From positions 1 through 64,000 of the forward strand of contig JABFSG010000059.1 in the NCBI GenBank assembly GCA_013140715.1: a stretch of 64,000 nucleotides of DNA, read 5' to 3'. Below are positions 26,347 through 34,561 of this stretch, piece by piece; position 1 is the stretch's first letter, and the number at the start of each line of letters is the position of its first letter. The stretch comes from Nitrospiraceae bacterium. Its GTDB lineage: Bacteria; Nitrospirota; Nitrospiria; Nitrospirales; Nitrospiraceae. The notes under the pieces are model-generated. The model saw nothing but the letters and a program-made list of their open reading frames with translations. It was not told the origin of the DNA and made no database searches. The position numbers were made by a program, and so were the translations under genes.

Positions 26347-27249
26347 CTAGTGCGAGCGCGAGGGAAGCAACCTGAGACTTCGCTGCGCAGTCATGTGACG
26401 AGTCCCCCGCCGCCAACAAGAGATCACCGGTGAAACCTGGCGTGAGCGAATGGACCGTTTGATATACGTCGATCCCACATTGTTCAGCCCTACCGCTCGA
26501 CAAAGAGTAGCTGCAATGTTCGCCTCGGCCTGGTGGTGGTTGACCATGACAAACACCCCGTTCAGATTGAGATTCGACAGAATGGCCCGGATTAATGACT
26601 CCGGGTTAAACAGCGAGAGCGGTAAACGCCAGGCGAGCAACGGTCCCGAGGTGATAAATGGAAACCAGGCGGTGATCACGTCGGCTCGCTGCCGGAACCC
26701 CACGTAGTCCTCCACCTCAAAGGCAGCGTGAGAAAGCCCGCGCAGATACCCAAGGGCATAGTCCCATCGACTATGTCCGTTGCGGTAAAGCCGATAACCG
26801 TCGACTTCCACGCCAATCAACCGTTTGGGACGAAAGAATGCCCCTATGGTCCGCGCATACCAGAAATTTGCGCAGCCCACGTCGCAGACGATGCCGTGCG
26901 ATGGACGAACAAGACCCCAATCCGTCCATGCCTGATCCAGCAAGTCGAGATAATCATAATTTCTCAGGGCGGTGTCGGCGCTCAGATACGACTCGAATTT
27001 CATGCCGTAGCGTCGTTGCAGAACGGCCACACGGGATCGCTGTTCCGGCGTCAGATCGAGGAGATGACCGGCGGGCAGCTCGCGGTACTCGCCCAAGGAC
27101 CAGCGCAAGTTGTTCGCAAGACGATACCGTACGGCATGATACGCGGAACGCAACCGCTGATGGATCGAGTAGCCTGGCGGAGAAACATCGATCGTGGCAG
27201 GAAGAGCCCCCTCGTGCCCGACAGTCAGATAGGCAGTCTCAGAAGACAT
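26347..27249 (-). CDS. Methyltransferase-fold protein, tandem paralogue A
   Basis: The 300 residues are the sister of the gene at 25312-26169: SIHQRLRSAYHAVRYRLANN, LRNYDYLDLLDQAWTDWG, IVCDVGCANFWYARTIGAFF, GVEVDGYRLYRNGHSRWDYA, DVITAWFPFITSGPLLAWRL, VFVMVNHHQAEANIAATLC. Here the AdoMet-type loop reads CDVGCANFW, closer to a working motif than in copy B. The strings YDYLD, SRWDYA, PLSL and LAWRLPLSL are invariant between the copies and may mark a family-specific site. The two copies have diverged well but kept length and order, so both are probably maintained. It is divergent from the amidotransferase gene. Confidence 0.6.
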   Translation of the reverse strand: MSSETAYLTVGHEGALPATIDVSPPGYSIHQRLRSAYHAVRYRLANNLRWSLGEYRELPAGHLLDLTPEQRSRVAVLQRRYGMKFESYLSADTALRNYDYLDLLDQAWTDWGLVRPSHGIVCDVGCANFWYARTIGAFFRPKRLIGVEVDGYRLYRNGHSRWDYALGYLRGLSHAAFEVEDYVGFRQRADVITAWFPFITSGPLLAWRLPLSLFNPESLIRAILSNLNLNGVFVMVNHHQAEANIAATLCRAVGLNNVGSTYIKRSIRSRQVSPVISCWRRGTRHMTAQRSLRLLPSRSH

Positions 27250-27343
27250 ATCCTACCTTTCGGACGATTCGAGGCAAACCTGAAATCTGGAATAGAGCTC
27301 CTACGCTTGCGGCTCACGCCCACTTGACATTTCTTCGTTTCCC

Positions 27344-28042
27344 ATGACAGTTAATCCGATGCGCGCTGTCTGTCTGACACATGTTCCCTTTGAAGGGCCA
27401 GGAGCTTTCGCGACGGCGCTGACTGCGCACGGCGCAAGCTTGGAGCGACATCTCGTTCCACGAGACGGTCTGCCGAAAGACGCGGGCGATCTACTCATTG
27501 TAATGGGCGGGCCGATGTCGGTGAACGATTCGGATACTTGGATTGCCAAAGAGACGGCATTCATTCGATCCGTAATCCTGTCCGGCAAGCCAGTGATCGG
27601 TGTCTGCCTAGGCAGTCAGTTCATGGCAAAATCGCTGGGAGCCACTGTGCGATCCGGCAAGGAACTGGAAATTGGGATGACGCCCATTCGACTCACGAAT
27701 GAGGGCAAGAGCGATCCAGTCTTCGGTGGTTGCCCTGAGACTTTCGAAGTATTTGAATGGCACGGCGAGATCTTTGATCTGCCCAACGACTGCGTCCCAC
27801 TGGCCGGTTCAGAAATTGCCCCGTTGCAGGCGTTCCGATATGGCGTACATGCTTATGGTCTCTTATTTCACCTGGAAATGGAGCAGACTGGAATCGACTC
27901 ACTTTGCTCAGAATGTGCGCCGGACATCGCAAAGGCAGGTCTCGCTGCGCATACCGTGAGATCCATCGCACTTCCCCATCTCCCGCAACTCCATCAGGTC
28001 GCCGATCGGCTGGTTGCCCATCTGCTCGATCCTGCACATTGA
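27344..28042 (+). CDS. Class I glutamine amidotransferase, GMP-synthase-like
   Basis: This stand-alone 232-residue glutaminase domain has the nucleophile in GVCLGSQFMAKSLGA and the His-x-Glu in LLFHLEMEQTG. LLIVMGGPMSVNDSDTWIAKE is typical of the GuaA-like single-domain group annotated as type 1 glutamine amidotransferase. The acceptor enzyme, if any, is not obvious. The start is ATG 27344 or the in-frame ATG 27359; neither has a strong ribosome site. It lies about 100 bases before dapL on the same strand. Confidence 0.85.
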   Translation: MTVNPMRAVCLTHVPFEGPGAFATALTAHGASLERHLVPRDGLPKDAGDLLIVMGGPMSVNDSDTWIAKETAFIRSVILSGKPVIGVCLGSQFMAKSLGATVRSGKELEIGMTPIRLTNEGKSDPVFGGCPETFEVFEWHGEIFDLPNDCVPLAGSEIAPLQAFRYGVHAYGLLFHLEMEQTGIDSLCSECAPDIAKAGLAAHTVRSIALPHLPQLHQVADRLVAHLLDPAH

Positions 28043-28146
28043 TTGCCGGCACTGCTCTGAAGTACTCTAAACCGCCTCGTGCAAGTCGATCAGCAGTCAG
28101 TCAGCTGATCGCTGAACGCTATTCCATGAAAGGAGTCGGATCGAAC

Positions 28147-29322
28147 ATGGCCGGTTTCCCTATTGAGGTCGCAACCAGAATTAAGACTCTCCCTCCCTAT
28201 CTCTTTGCCGCCATCGACAAGATGAAACAGGCTGCGATTGCCAAGGGTGTGGATATTATCAATCTCGGCATCGGCGATCCGGATTTGCCCACTCCGGCGC
28301 CGATCATCGACAGTCTGGCTCAGGCCGCCAAGAGTCCGAAACATCACCAGTATCCCTCCTACGAAGGCATGCTGGCCTTCCGCAAAGCGGTCGCCGACTG
28401 GTACCAGCGCCGATTCAATGTCACGCTCGATCCGGCGAACGAAGTACTGACCCTGATCGGGTCAAAAGAAGGGATCGGTCACATTCATCTGGCCTTCGTC
28501 GATCCTGGCGATATCGTGCTCGTCCCGAGCCCTGGGTATCCTGTGTATCCGGTCGGCACCAGTTTTTCAGGCGGTGTGTCGCACCTCATGCCGTTGACGA
28601 AGGAGAACGGGTTTCTGCCGGACCTGAACACGATCCCAAAAGACATCGCGAAAAAAGCGAAGTTGATGTGGCTGAATTCCCCGAACAATCCGACGTCGGT
28701 CATCATGAGCAGAGACTACTTCAAGCGCGTCGTCGAGTTCGCTCACGAGAACCAGGTCATCGTCTGTCACGACGCGGCCTACTCTGAGATTTATTACGAC
28801 GGGAAGCGCCCCACGAGCTTTATGGAAGTCGATGGAGCCAAGGATGTCGGTGTGGAGTTCCATTCTCTCTCCAAGACGTACAACATGACCGGCTGGCGTA
28901 TCGGCTTCGTCGTGGGTCACAAGGATGTCTTGGCGGGGCTCGGCAAGGTGAAATCCAACCTGGACTCAGGTGTGTTCGAAGCGGTGCAGGCTGCCGGAAT
29001 CACGGCGCTGGGGTTGGATGATTCCGTGACTGACGGCATTCGAAAAATCTATCAAGAACGGCGCGACACCTTGGTGCCGGGATTGAAAACCCTCGGACTC
29101 GAGGTCGATCTTCCACCTGCAGCATTCTACATCTGGGTGACCGTGCCGAAGGGTTACACCTCTGCTTCATTTACAGCCCACTTGCTGGAAAAAGCCGGGA
29201 TCGTGACGACACCGGGCAACGGATTCGGCGCGCCGGGCGAAGGGTATATTCGGATGACGGTCTGTACGACGAAGGAACGGTTGGCAGAGGCAGTCGAGCG
29301 AATTAAGAAGGCGGGATTCTAG
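28147..29322 (+). CDS. dapL: LL-diaminopimelate aminotransferase
   Basis: DapL converts tetrahydrodipicolinate directly to LL-diaminopimelate using glutamate, a one-step bypass of the succinylase route to lysine and peptidoglycan. The 391 residues are a class I/II PLP aminotransferase with INLGIGDPDLPTP, WLNSPNNPTSVIMS and the PLP lysine in SLSKTYNMTGWRIGF. ATG 28147 (MAGFPIEVATRI) is chosen because AGGAG precedes it; the open frame further upstream overlaps the amidotransferase gene and is not convincing. It is followed directly by a repeat element. Confidence 0.9.
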   Translation: MAGFPIEVATRIKTLPPYLFAAIDKMKQAAIAKGVDIINLGIGDPDLPTPAPIIDSLAQAAKSPKHHQYPSYEGMLAFRKAVADWYQRRFNVTLDPANEVLTLIGSKEGIGHIHLAFVDPGDIVLVPSPGYPVYPVGTSFSGGVSHLMPLTKENGFLPDLNTIPKDIAKKAKLMWLNSPNNPTSVIMSRDYFKRVVEFAHENQVIVCHDAAYSEIYYDGKRPTSFMEVDGAKDVGVEFHSLSKTYNMTGWRIGFVVGHKDVLAGLGKVKSNLDSGVFEAVQAAGITALGLDDSVTDGIRKIYQERRDTLVPGLKTLGLEVDLPPAAFYIWVTVPKGYTSASFTAHLLEKAGIVTTPGNGFGAPGEGYIRMTVCTTKERLAEAVERIKKAGF

Positions 29323-29324
29323 AA

Positions 29325-29475
29325 GGGAGTCGGAGTGCCGAGGCGAGTCTTTTGCTCGCGGAACGCGCACGATGACACTGTGCTCGCTTGGGACAAGAGC
29401 GCGTCTCGGCGCGATCGGGGTGGGGTGGGTGAGAATGTTGCGCGCAGTGAGACTTCGCTCCGACACTCCGACTCA
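29325..29475. repeat. Inverted-repeat element between dapL and folK
   Basis: Ends GGGAGTCGGAGTGCCGAGG (29325-29343) and CTCCGACACTCCGACTC (29458-29474) are near-perfect inverses of each other, giving an element of about 150 bases. Near the left arm is GCTCGCGGAACGCGC (29354-29368) and near the right arm GCGCGCAGTG (29440-29449), the same boxes as in the repeats beside the RM island, while the stem arms are different. No gene is contained. Confidence 0.65.
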
Positions 29476-29522
29476 CGACCTAGACCATCACCCTTGTGGG
29501 AAGGAGGGAGGGCTAAGAGAAG

Positions 29523-30080
29523 ATGGGACGGGAGACGGTCTTCATCGGGTTTGGATCCAACGTCGGGGATCGAGTCGATTTCTGCGATCGTGCGGTGACC
29601 CTGCTGAGCCTCCTGCCGCATTCGCAAGTCGTGGGCGTGTCGCTGCTCTATGAAACCGAGCCGGTGAACGATCATGCCAAACCAGGCGATGACTGGTTCT
29701 TAAACGGCGTCGTGCAGCTTGAGACCGATATCACGCCGAAAAGTCTCATGACCATCCTGCGTGAGATTGAGCGGGCGCTCGGCCGTGATGAAGACAATCG
29801 ATCCGGCCCCAGGACGATCGATCTGGATATTTTGTTCTACGGCCAACAGGTGATCGACGAACCGGATCTCGCGGTGCCGCACCCTCGGATGCACCAGCGC
29901 CGATTTGTTCTCATGCCGCTGAGCGAGCTTGACCCGCTGTTCCTCCATCCATTACTCCGGCGCACAATCAATCAGTTGCTTTCCGAGGCGGGAAAACAGT
30001 CCGAGGTTCGCCTGCTGTTTCCTCAGCCCTCGACGCGCTATGGTTCACGCCCTGCTTGTAGTCCACCCCCAGGTCCATGA
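29523..30080 (+). CDS. folK: 2-amino-4-hydroxy-6-hydroxymethyldihydropteridine pyrophosphokinase
   Basis: FolK transfers pyrophosphate from ATP to the pterin alcohol in folate synthesis. The 185 residues have the opening FIGFGSNVGDRVDF, LYETEPVNDHA, and the nucleotide/metal site SGPRTIDLDILFYGQ, ending with VLMPLSELDP. The C-terminal 25 residues beyond the domain are unremarkable. The stop overlaps the panC start by four bases, so folate and pantothenate steps are translationally coupled. Confidence 0.93.
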   Translation: MGRETVFIGFGSNVGDRVDFCDRAVTLLSLLPHSQVVGVSLLYETEPVNDHAKPGDDWFLNGVVQLETDITPKSLMTILREIERALGRDEDNRSGPRTIDLDILFYGQQVIDEPDLAVPHPRMHQRRFVLMPLSELDPLFLHPLLRRTINQLLSEAGKQSEVRLLFPQPSTRYGSRPACSPPPGP

Positions 30081-30949
30081 AGACCATCCGTACGACACGA
30101 GCCATGGCTGCCTGGAGCGAACGACTCCGTCGGGAAGGTGTGACCATCGGATTCGTTCCCACGATGGGTGCGCTGCATGACGGCCATCGCTCACTCATTC
30201 GAACCGCGCGATTACGTTGCGATGCACTCGTCGTAAGTATCTTCGTGAACCCCTCACAGTTCAGCCCGACCGAAGACTTATCGACTTATCCTCGCCCGAT
30301 TACGAGTGATCGGGCACTCTGCCGAGAAGAAGGAGTTGATGTCTGCTTTGAGCCGATAGCCCAGACCCTGTATCCCCAGGGCTTCCAAACAACTGTGACG
30401 GTACCGGCTCTTGCGCGCCGATGGGAGGGAGCGGCCAGACCCCATCACTTCACCGGTGTCGCCACAGTAGTCACGAAGCTTTTCGGCATCGTGCGACCCC
30501 ATCTTGCCCTATTCGGCCAGAAAGATTACCAACAGGCAGTACTGGTTCGGCAACTGGCGGAGGATCTCAATCTCGGCGTGGCGATTCAGATGCGCCCGAC
30601 GGTCAGGGAGCGGGATGGGCTGGCCATGAGTTCTCGCAACATCTATCTCGACGCTGACGAACGTCGAATCGCTCCCCTGCTCTCTCAGGCGCTCCGCGCC
30701 GGTCAGGAGATGATCGAAGGTGGGATGAGCAACGTGGCGGCGATCGAGCAAGTTATGCGGCAGACCATCGAACAGGCACCAACCATTCATGTCGAGTACC
30801 TGGCCGTTTGCGACCCGAATAGTCTCGAACCTCTGTCCGTTGTCGCAAATCGTGCGATACTCCTGGGCGCGGTCCGGCTTGGCTCAATTCGCTTGATCGA
30901 TAATAGGCCGGCGAAAATACCGGGCAGGAAGAGTCGCACTACGCAGTGA
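30077..30949 (+). CDS. panC: Pantothenate synthetase
   Basis: PanC joins pantoate and beta-alanine with ATP to make pantothenate. The 290 residues have the HIGH-type motif GALHDGHRSLI, the pantoate/ATP segment VSIFVNPSQFSPTED, LFGQKDYQQAVLVRQL and the KMSKS-equivalent MSSRNIYLDADER. Length is typical. It is encoded in an ATGA overlap with folK, and no other coenzyme A gene is adjacent. Confidence 0.95.
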   Translation: MKTIRTTRAMAAWSERLRREGVTIGFVPTMGALHDGHRSLIRTARLRCDALVVSIFVNPSQFSPTEDLSTYPRPITSDRALCREEGVDVCFEPIAQTLYPQGFQTTVTVPALARRWEGAARPHHFTGVATVVTKLFGIVRPHLALFGQKDYQQAVLVRQLAEDLNLGVAIQMRPTVRERDGLAMSSRNIYLDADERRIAPLLSQALRAGQEMIEGGMSNVAAIEQVMRQTIEQAPTIHVEYLAVCDPNSLEPLSVVANRAILLGAVRLGSIRLIDNRPAKIPGRKSRTTQ

Positions 30950-31027
30950 ATGTGGTGTCAAAGCCTTGACCAAGCCCTCTCGGTCGATCACGCGGGCAAA
31001 TGGGCTCGGATTTGGGTGGCACAGTTC

Positions 31028-31429
31028 TCACGAGATCGAACGAACCTTGGACTGACCCGGCCCTTGCTCCTCCAGAATCGGTTCGATGAGGGCCGGGGAA
31101 TAGGTAGCAGGCTTGACCCACTTCCCGTCTTCGCGCTTATGGCCACCGACTTTGCTCATGTTGGATCGGTGCACTTCGCGGAAAACTGGGCCCATGTCGA
31201 TGCCATAGGACACGGCAGTGCCATAGACGACGTAGAGCAGGTCGGCCATTTCCTTAGCGATGGATGAAAGATTTTTTACCGCAAGGGCCTCTTTCAACTC
31301 ATCGAATTCTTCCTGAATCAGTGCGACACGTAACTCACGCGTCCGCTCGTCGGCGACCGTTGGGACTGGGTTGACGACGATTTCAAATGTCCGGTGGAAG
31401 GTTTCTACCATCGCCTGTTCGTCGGCCAT
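31028..31429 (-). CDS. MazG-like all-alpha NTP pyrophosphohydrolase
   Basis: The 133 residues have the metal-binding helices of the all-alpha NTP pyrophosphatases: ALIQEEFDELKEALAVKN (ExxE-like) and IAKEMADLLYVVYGTAVSYG (ExxD). This group (MazG, DR2231, phosphoribosyl-ATP pyrophosphatase-like) removes non-canonical or excess nucleotides. After GPVFREVHRSNMSKVGGHKR the tail is short. It lies nine bases after rmuC on the same strand, so they may be co-transcribed. The substrate is not predictable. Confidence 0.82.
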   Translation of the reverse strand: MADEQAMVETFHRTFEIVVNPVPTVADERTRELRVALIQEEFDELKEALAVKNLSSIAKEMADLLYVVYGTAVSYGIDMGPVFREVHRSNMSKVGGHKREDGKWVKPATYSPALIEPILEEQGPGQSKVRSIS

Positions 31430-31438
31430 AGGTACTCC

Positions 31439-32830
31439 TTATTCACTGTCAACCGGCAACGCTTTGCGAGAGACGAGTTCTACCGGATCCAACATCGGAA
31501 TGTCTTTTTCCGATGAGACTCCGAGATCCTTGAACCGTCTGGCTGCCGGCAGGATTCTCGTTTCGAGCGACCCAATCGCCTTGTTATAAGCCAGAACGCT
31601 TTTCCCAAGCGCCTGCCCGACATCGTTCAAATGCTCTGTCAACACCGCCATCCGTTCGTAAAGATCTTTCCCCAATCGCCCTGCTTCCTCTGCATGCTCG
31701 GTCAGCCGCTCCTGCCTCCATCCGTAGGCGACCGCCCGCAAGAGCGCCATGAGTGTCGTTGGAGTGGCGAGAACCACGCTCCGAAGAAACCCATCCTCAA
31801 TGAGTCGTGGATCGTGCTCCAGCGCGGCGCCGAGAAACTGTTCGCCCGGCAGAAAGAGCACGACGAATTCCGGCGCCTGCGCGAATTGATTCCAGTAGGC
31901 TTTCAGACTCAACTCGTCCATACGCGATCGGACTTGAGCCGCGTGACGGCGCATACCCTCAAGACGTTGCTCTTCAGTGGAGGCTTCATGCGCGTCCAGA
32001 TAGCCTGCCAGCACGGTCTTGGCATCCACGATGATCTGCCGCCCACCGGGCAGCTGGACGACCATATCGGGACGAAGCCGTCCGTCGTCGACCGTGATGG
32101 ATTCCTGCTCGAAAAAATCGCAATGAGCCACCATACCGGCCAGCTCCGCCACACGCTTGAGCGTGATCTCGCCCCATTGGCCGCGGATAGCCGGCACACG
32201 TAGCGCCTGCACAAGGTTGCCTGTCTCCGACTGCAGCCTCTGCTGCGACTCGGCCAGGAGCTTGAGATGTTGATCGAGGCCCCCATAAGCCGCTTGCCGA
32301 GATTGTTCCAATTGCCTGAGCTGGTCGTCGTATCGATACAGTGAATCTTGGAGGGGTTTGACCAGACTATCGATCGCCTGTTGTCGCTGAGCAAGATCGC
32401 CTTTGGCTTCGGCTTGGAGCGTCTCGAATGAGCTGCGAGCCAGGGTCAAAAAAGCTTCGTTGTTCTGTTTGAGGGCTTCGCCGGAGAGCGCTTGGAAGGT
32501 CTCGGCTAATTCCTGCCTGGCTTGGCTCAAGAGAGTTTTTTGTTCACTGAGATGGAGCGCAGCCTCTGCCGACCGAGTCTCCGCCACCGCACGGGCCTGG
32601 GAGGTCTCTGAAAGATCCTGTCTGATTCGGTCGAGATCGAGGCTATGCTGTTGTACCTGTCGGCGCAATTCGTCCGCCAACGACTCTGCCCGCTGCGCCC
32701 GTTCACCGCTCGCTGACAGTTGTGCCTGCAAATGTGTGCGTACGCGAGATGCAATCCAGAATCCGACGACCAGCGCGCCGAGGATACCTCCGACCAGGAT
32801 CCCGGCACCGAAGGCCGTGCTATCAATCAT
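31439..32830 (-). CDS. rmuC: DNA recombination protein RmuC homologue
   Basis: RmuC proteins limit inversions at short inverted repeats and have a PD-(D/E)XK-like core. The 463 residues show an N-terminal membrane segment (GILVGGILGALVVGFWIASR), a coiled coil of about 150 residues rich in Gln/Glu/Arg, and the RmuC domain with IRGQWGEITLKRVAELAGM, LPGGRQIIVDAKTVLAGYLDA (the VDAK site) and LATPTTLMALLRAVAYGWRQ. Length is typical. Confidence 0.93.
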   Translation of the reverse strand: MIDSTAFGAGILVGGILGALVVGFWIASRVRTHLQAQLSASGERAQRAESLADELRRQVQQHSLDLDRIRQDLSETSQARAVAETRSAEAALHLSEQKTLLSQARQELAETFQALSGEALKQNNEAFLTLARSSFETLQAEAKGDLAQRQQAIDSLVKPLQDSLYRYDDQLRQLEQSRQAAYGGLDQHLKLLAESQQRLQSETGNLVQALRVPAIRGQWGEITLKRVAELAGMVAHCDFFEQESITVDDGRLRPDMVVQLPGGRQIIVDAKTVLAGYLDAHEASTEEQRLEGMRRHAAQVRSRMDELSLKAYWNQFAQAPEFVVLFLPGEQFLGAALEHDPRLIEDGFLRSVVLATPTTLMALLRAVAYGWRQERLTEHAEEAGRLGKDLYERMAVLTEHLNDVGQALGKSVLAYNKAIGSLETRILPAARRFKDLGVSSEKDIPMLDPVELVSRKALPVDSE

Positions 32831-32991
32831 GGGTGATCGTCCAGATCATGCCGCCGATCCCTATTCGGCTAAGTTGTTGAATACTGCAATGAACGCGACG
32901 GAGCTTCGAAGAATACGTAGCCCCCTATGAAAGATCAAGGACGCAACAAGGCGCGCTCATCCGACAAGGCCGGTTCTCCCATCAACCGCCA

Positions 32992-33813
32992 TCAGCGCGA
33001 TCCGGCCAGAAATCTTTTCAGAATCGCCTGCTCGATCCTCGATCTTCCACGATCAGGGGCCGGGAACCGCAGCGCCAAATGAATGCGTCCCTGCTCGGAC
33101 AACTGGATCGTGACGCGAGGCTCCGGCGACGGCGCCTCGAGCAGATTCGTCTGTTCCAACAACTTCATCTGACGACCGGCCTCATCCATAAAGAGAGTAC
33201 ATTCTTCCTTGGCTGCGTCGAGCAGGCGCCGTTCGGCATCCTGCCAGTCGTCCGCCTCCTTGAGAGGAATCAGGAGGATATAGAGCCCATACTCCTGGCC
33301 GGGGTTCTCTTTGATCAGGGCATTGGTAAACAGCAAGCTGTTCGGAAATATTGTGACGCGGCCCGTATAGAGATGCGACGCTTGGCCCGGTCCGATCTCG
33401 AGGAGCTTGGTCGCAAAGATATCATGGTCCAAGACCACCCCTCGATGGCCCGCAATCTGAATACGGTCACCCACCGAATAGACCTTCCCTCCCACCCGCA
33501 ATGCCGCCCCGCTCCAGCAGAGAATCAACTCTTTGGTCGCCAGCACAAGCGCGGCAGCCAATGCGACCAGGGACACGGCAAGGGCCTGCAGTTCATGCGC
33601 CCAAATCACCAGCATCCCGATGAGCAATGCAAATAGGATCAAATTTCTCGTCGTCACGACCCAGCGTCGCTTGGCCTCCATCGACAGGGCCGAGTTTTTG
33701 GCGATCGCGCGCACAATCAATGTCCGAGTGACGAAGAGCGTCACAAGCAACAAAAGCGACTTGAGACTGTCGAGTACGATCGAGCTGTCGATGTGAGGCA
33801 ACCAGGCAGGCAT
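32992..33813 (-). CDS. MscS-family mechanosensitive channel-like protein
   Basis: The 273 residues have three N-terminal membrane helices (about 10-100), then the MscS beta domain (GGKVYSVGDRIQIAGHRGVVLDHDIF, TGRVTIFPNSLLFTNALIKE) and a C-terminal alpha/beta domain (LYILLIPLKEADDWQDAERR). The pore-lining TM3 is ALAVSLVALAAALVLATKEL, with small residues as expected. It lies between a lipoprotein gene and rmuC. It should act as an osmotic release channel in the inner membrane. Confidence 0.85.
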   Translation of the reverse strand: MPAWLPHIDSSIVLDSLKSLLLLVTLFVTRTLIVRAIAKNSALSMEAKRRWVVTTRNLILFALLIGMLVIWAHELQALAVSLVALAAALVLATKELILCWSGAALRVGGKVYSVGDRIQIAGHRGVVLDHDIFATKLLEIGPGQASHLYTGRVTIFPNSLLFTNALIKENPGQEYGLYILLIPLKEADDWQDAERRLLDAAKEECTLFMDEAGRQMKLLEQTNLLEAPSPEPRVTIQLSEQGRIHLALRFPAPDRGRSRIEQAILKRFLAGSR

Positions 33814-33832
33814 AGGTTACGGAATCAGAACG

Positions 33833-34255
33833 TTATCTCGCGTTGAGCGAATCGTGGGTTCCCGGCGCGCATTCTTCGCGTTTCCACTGCGTCAAAATTT
33901 TCTGTTCATTGAACGTCAGGATATAGCGGTAGCAATACAACATTTCTTTGGGCCCTTCCCCCGGTTTTCCGATCAGAGAGGTGGCCTGCGACGTAGCATT
34001 GGCCAGGGCAGCAAAGTGCAACGGACTCAATTCCTTTTCGGCCAAGGGCACGCGATAGGTCCAGACCGAATCCCCTCCGAGAACAGGCGTCTTCACCGTA
34101 TGGGGCGGCCCGAGCGTTTCCGTCACCTCCTCTTGCGTGAGTCGATCCACACCTTTTTTGAAATAACCGTCGCGCCAAGGGCCTCCGCAGGCCAGCAACG
34201 TCCCTGCAAGGAGGAGCATGCAGACCGTAACCAGAGAGCGACCAGCTCCTTTCAT
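33833..34255 (-). CDS. Small lipoprotein, SmpA/BamE-like
   Basis: The 140 residues open with a lipoprotein signal (VCMLLLAGTLLACGG; lipobox LLAC). The mature part KKGVDRLTQEEVTETLGPPH followed by DSVWTYRVP is the pattern of SmpA/OmlA/BamE-like folds, in which a short helix and a strand pair pack together, though the similarity is loose. The start overlaps the downstream end of the small membrane protein gene by four bases. Confidence 0.65.
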   Translation of the reverse strand: MKGAGRSLVTVCMLLLAGTLLACGGPWRDGYFKKGVDRLTQEEVTETLGPPHTVKTPVLGGDSVWTYRVPLAEKELSPLHFAALANATSQATSLIGKPGEGPKEMLYCYRYILTFNEQKILTQWKREECAPGTHDSLNAR

Positions 34256-34494
34256 GACTTAGGCCTATCTTGCGGTTGCTGCATGCGCTTGATCGAACAG
34301 TAGAGAGCGTAGCCTTGGGCGAGCATCCCAGTTACCAAGAGCCCCAATGCCGTCTGCAACCACACCGTTCCTGTGTTTTCCAGTCCATACATCCCGACGA
34401 CGAACCCAAGCGCAATCGCCACAACCCCCACGGATCGCGCGATCATGCCGGTCATCCGCAAATTAACCCGAGCCGGCTCGTTCAGTATCGCCAT
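34252..34494 (-). CDS. Small membrane protein, two helices
   Basis: The 80 residues have two hydrophobic helices (ARSVGVVAIALGFVVGMYGL and WLQTALGLLVTGMLAQGYAL) and a basic tail (CSIKRMQQPQDRPKS). No family is recognised. It overlaps the lipoprotein gene by four bases, so the two are coupled and may act together in the envelope. Confidence 0.6.
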   Translation of the reverse strand: MAILNEPARVNLRMTGMIARSVGVVAIALGFVVGMYGLENTGTVWLQTALGLLVTGMLAQGYALYCSIKRMQQPQDRPKS

Positions 34495-34561
34495 GGGGAG
34501 TACGCTACACTGGATGGCGCAGCCGGTTCAACTCCGATTGACGCGAATATACGAAGTCTCT

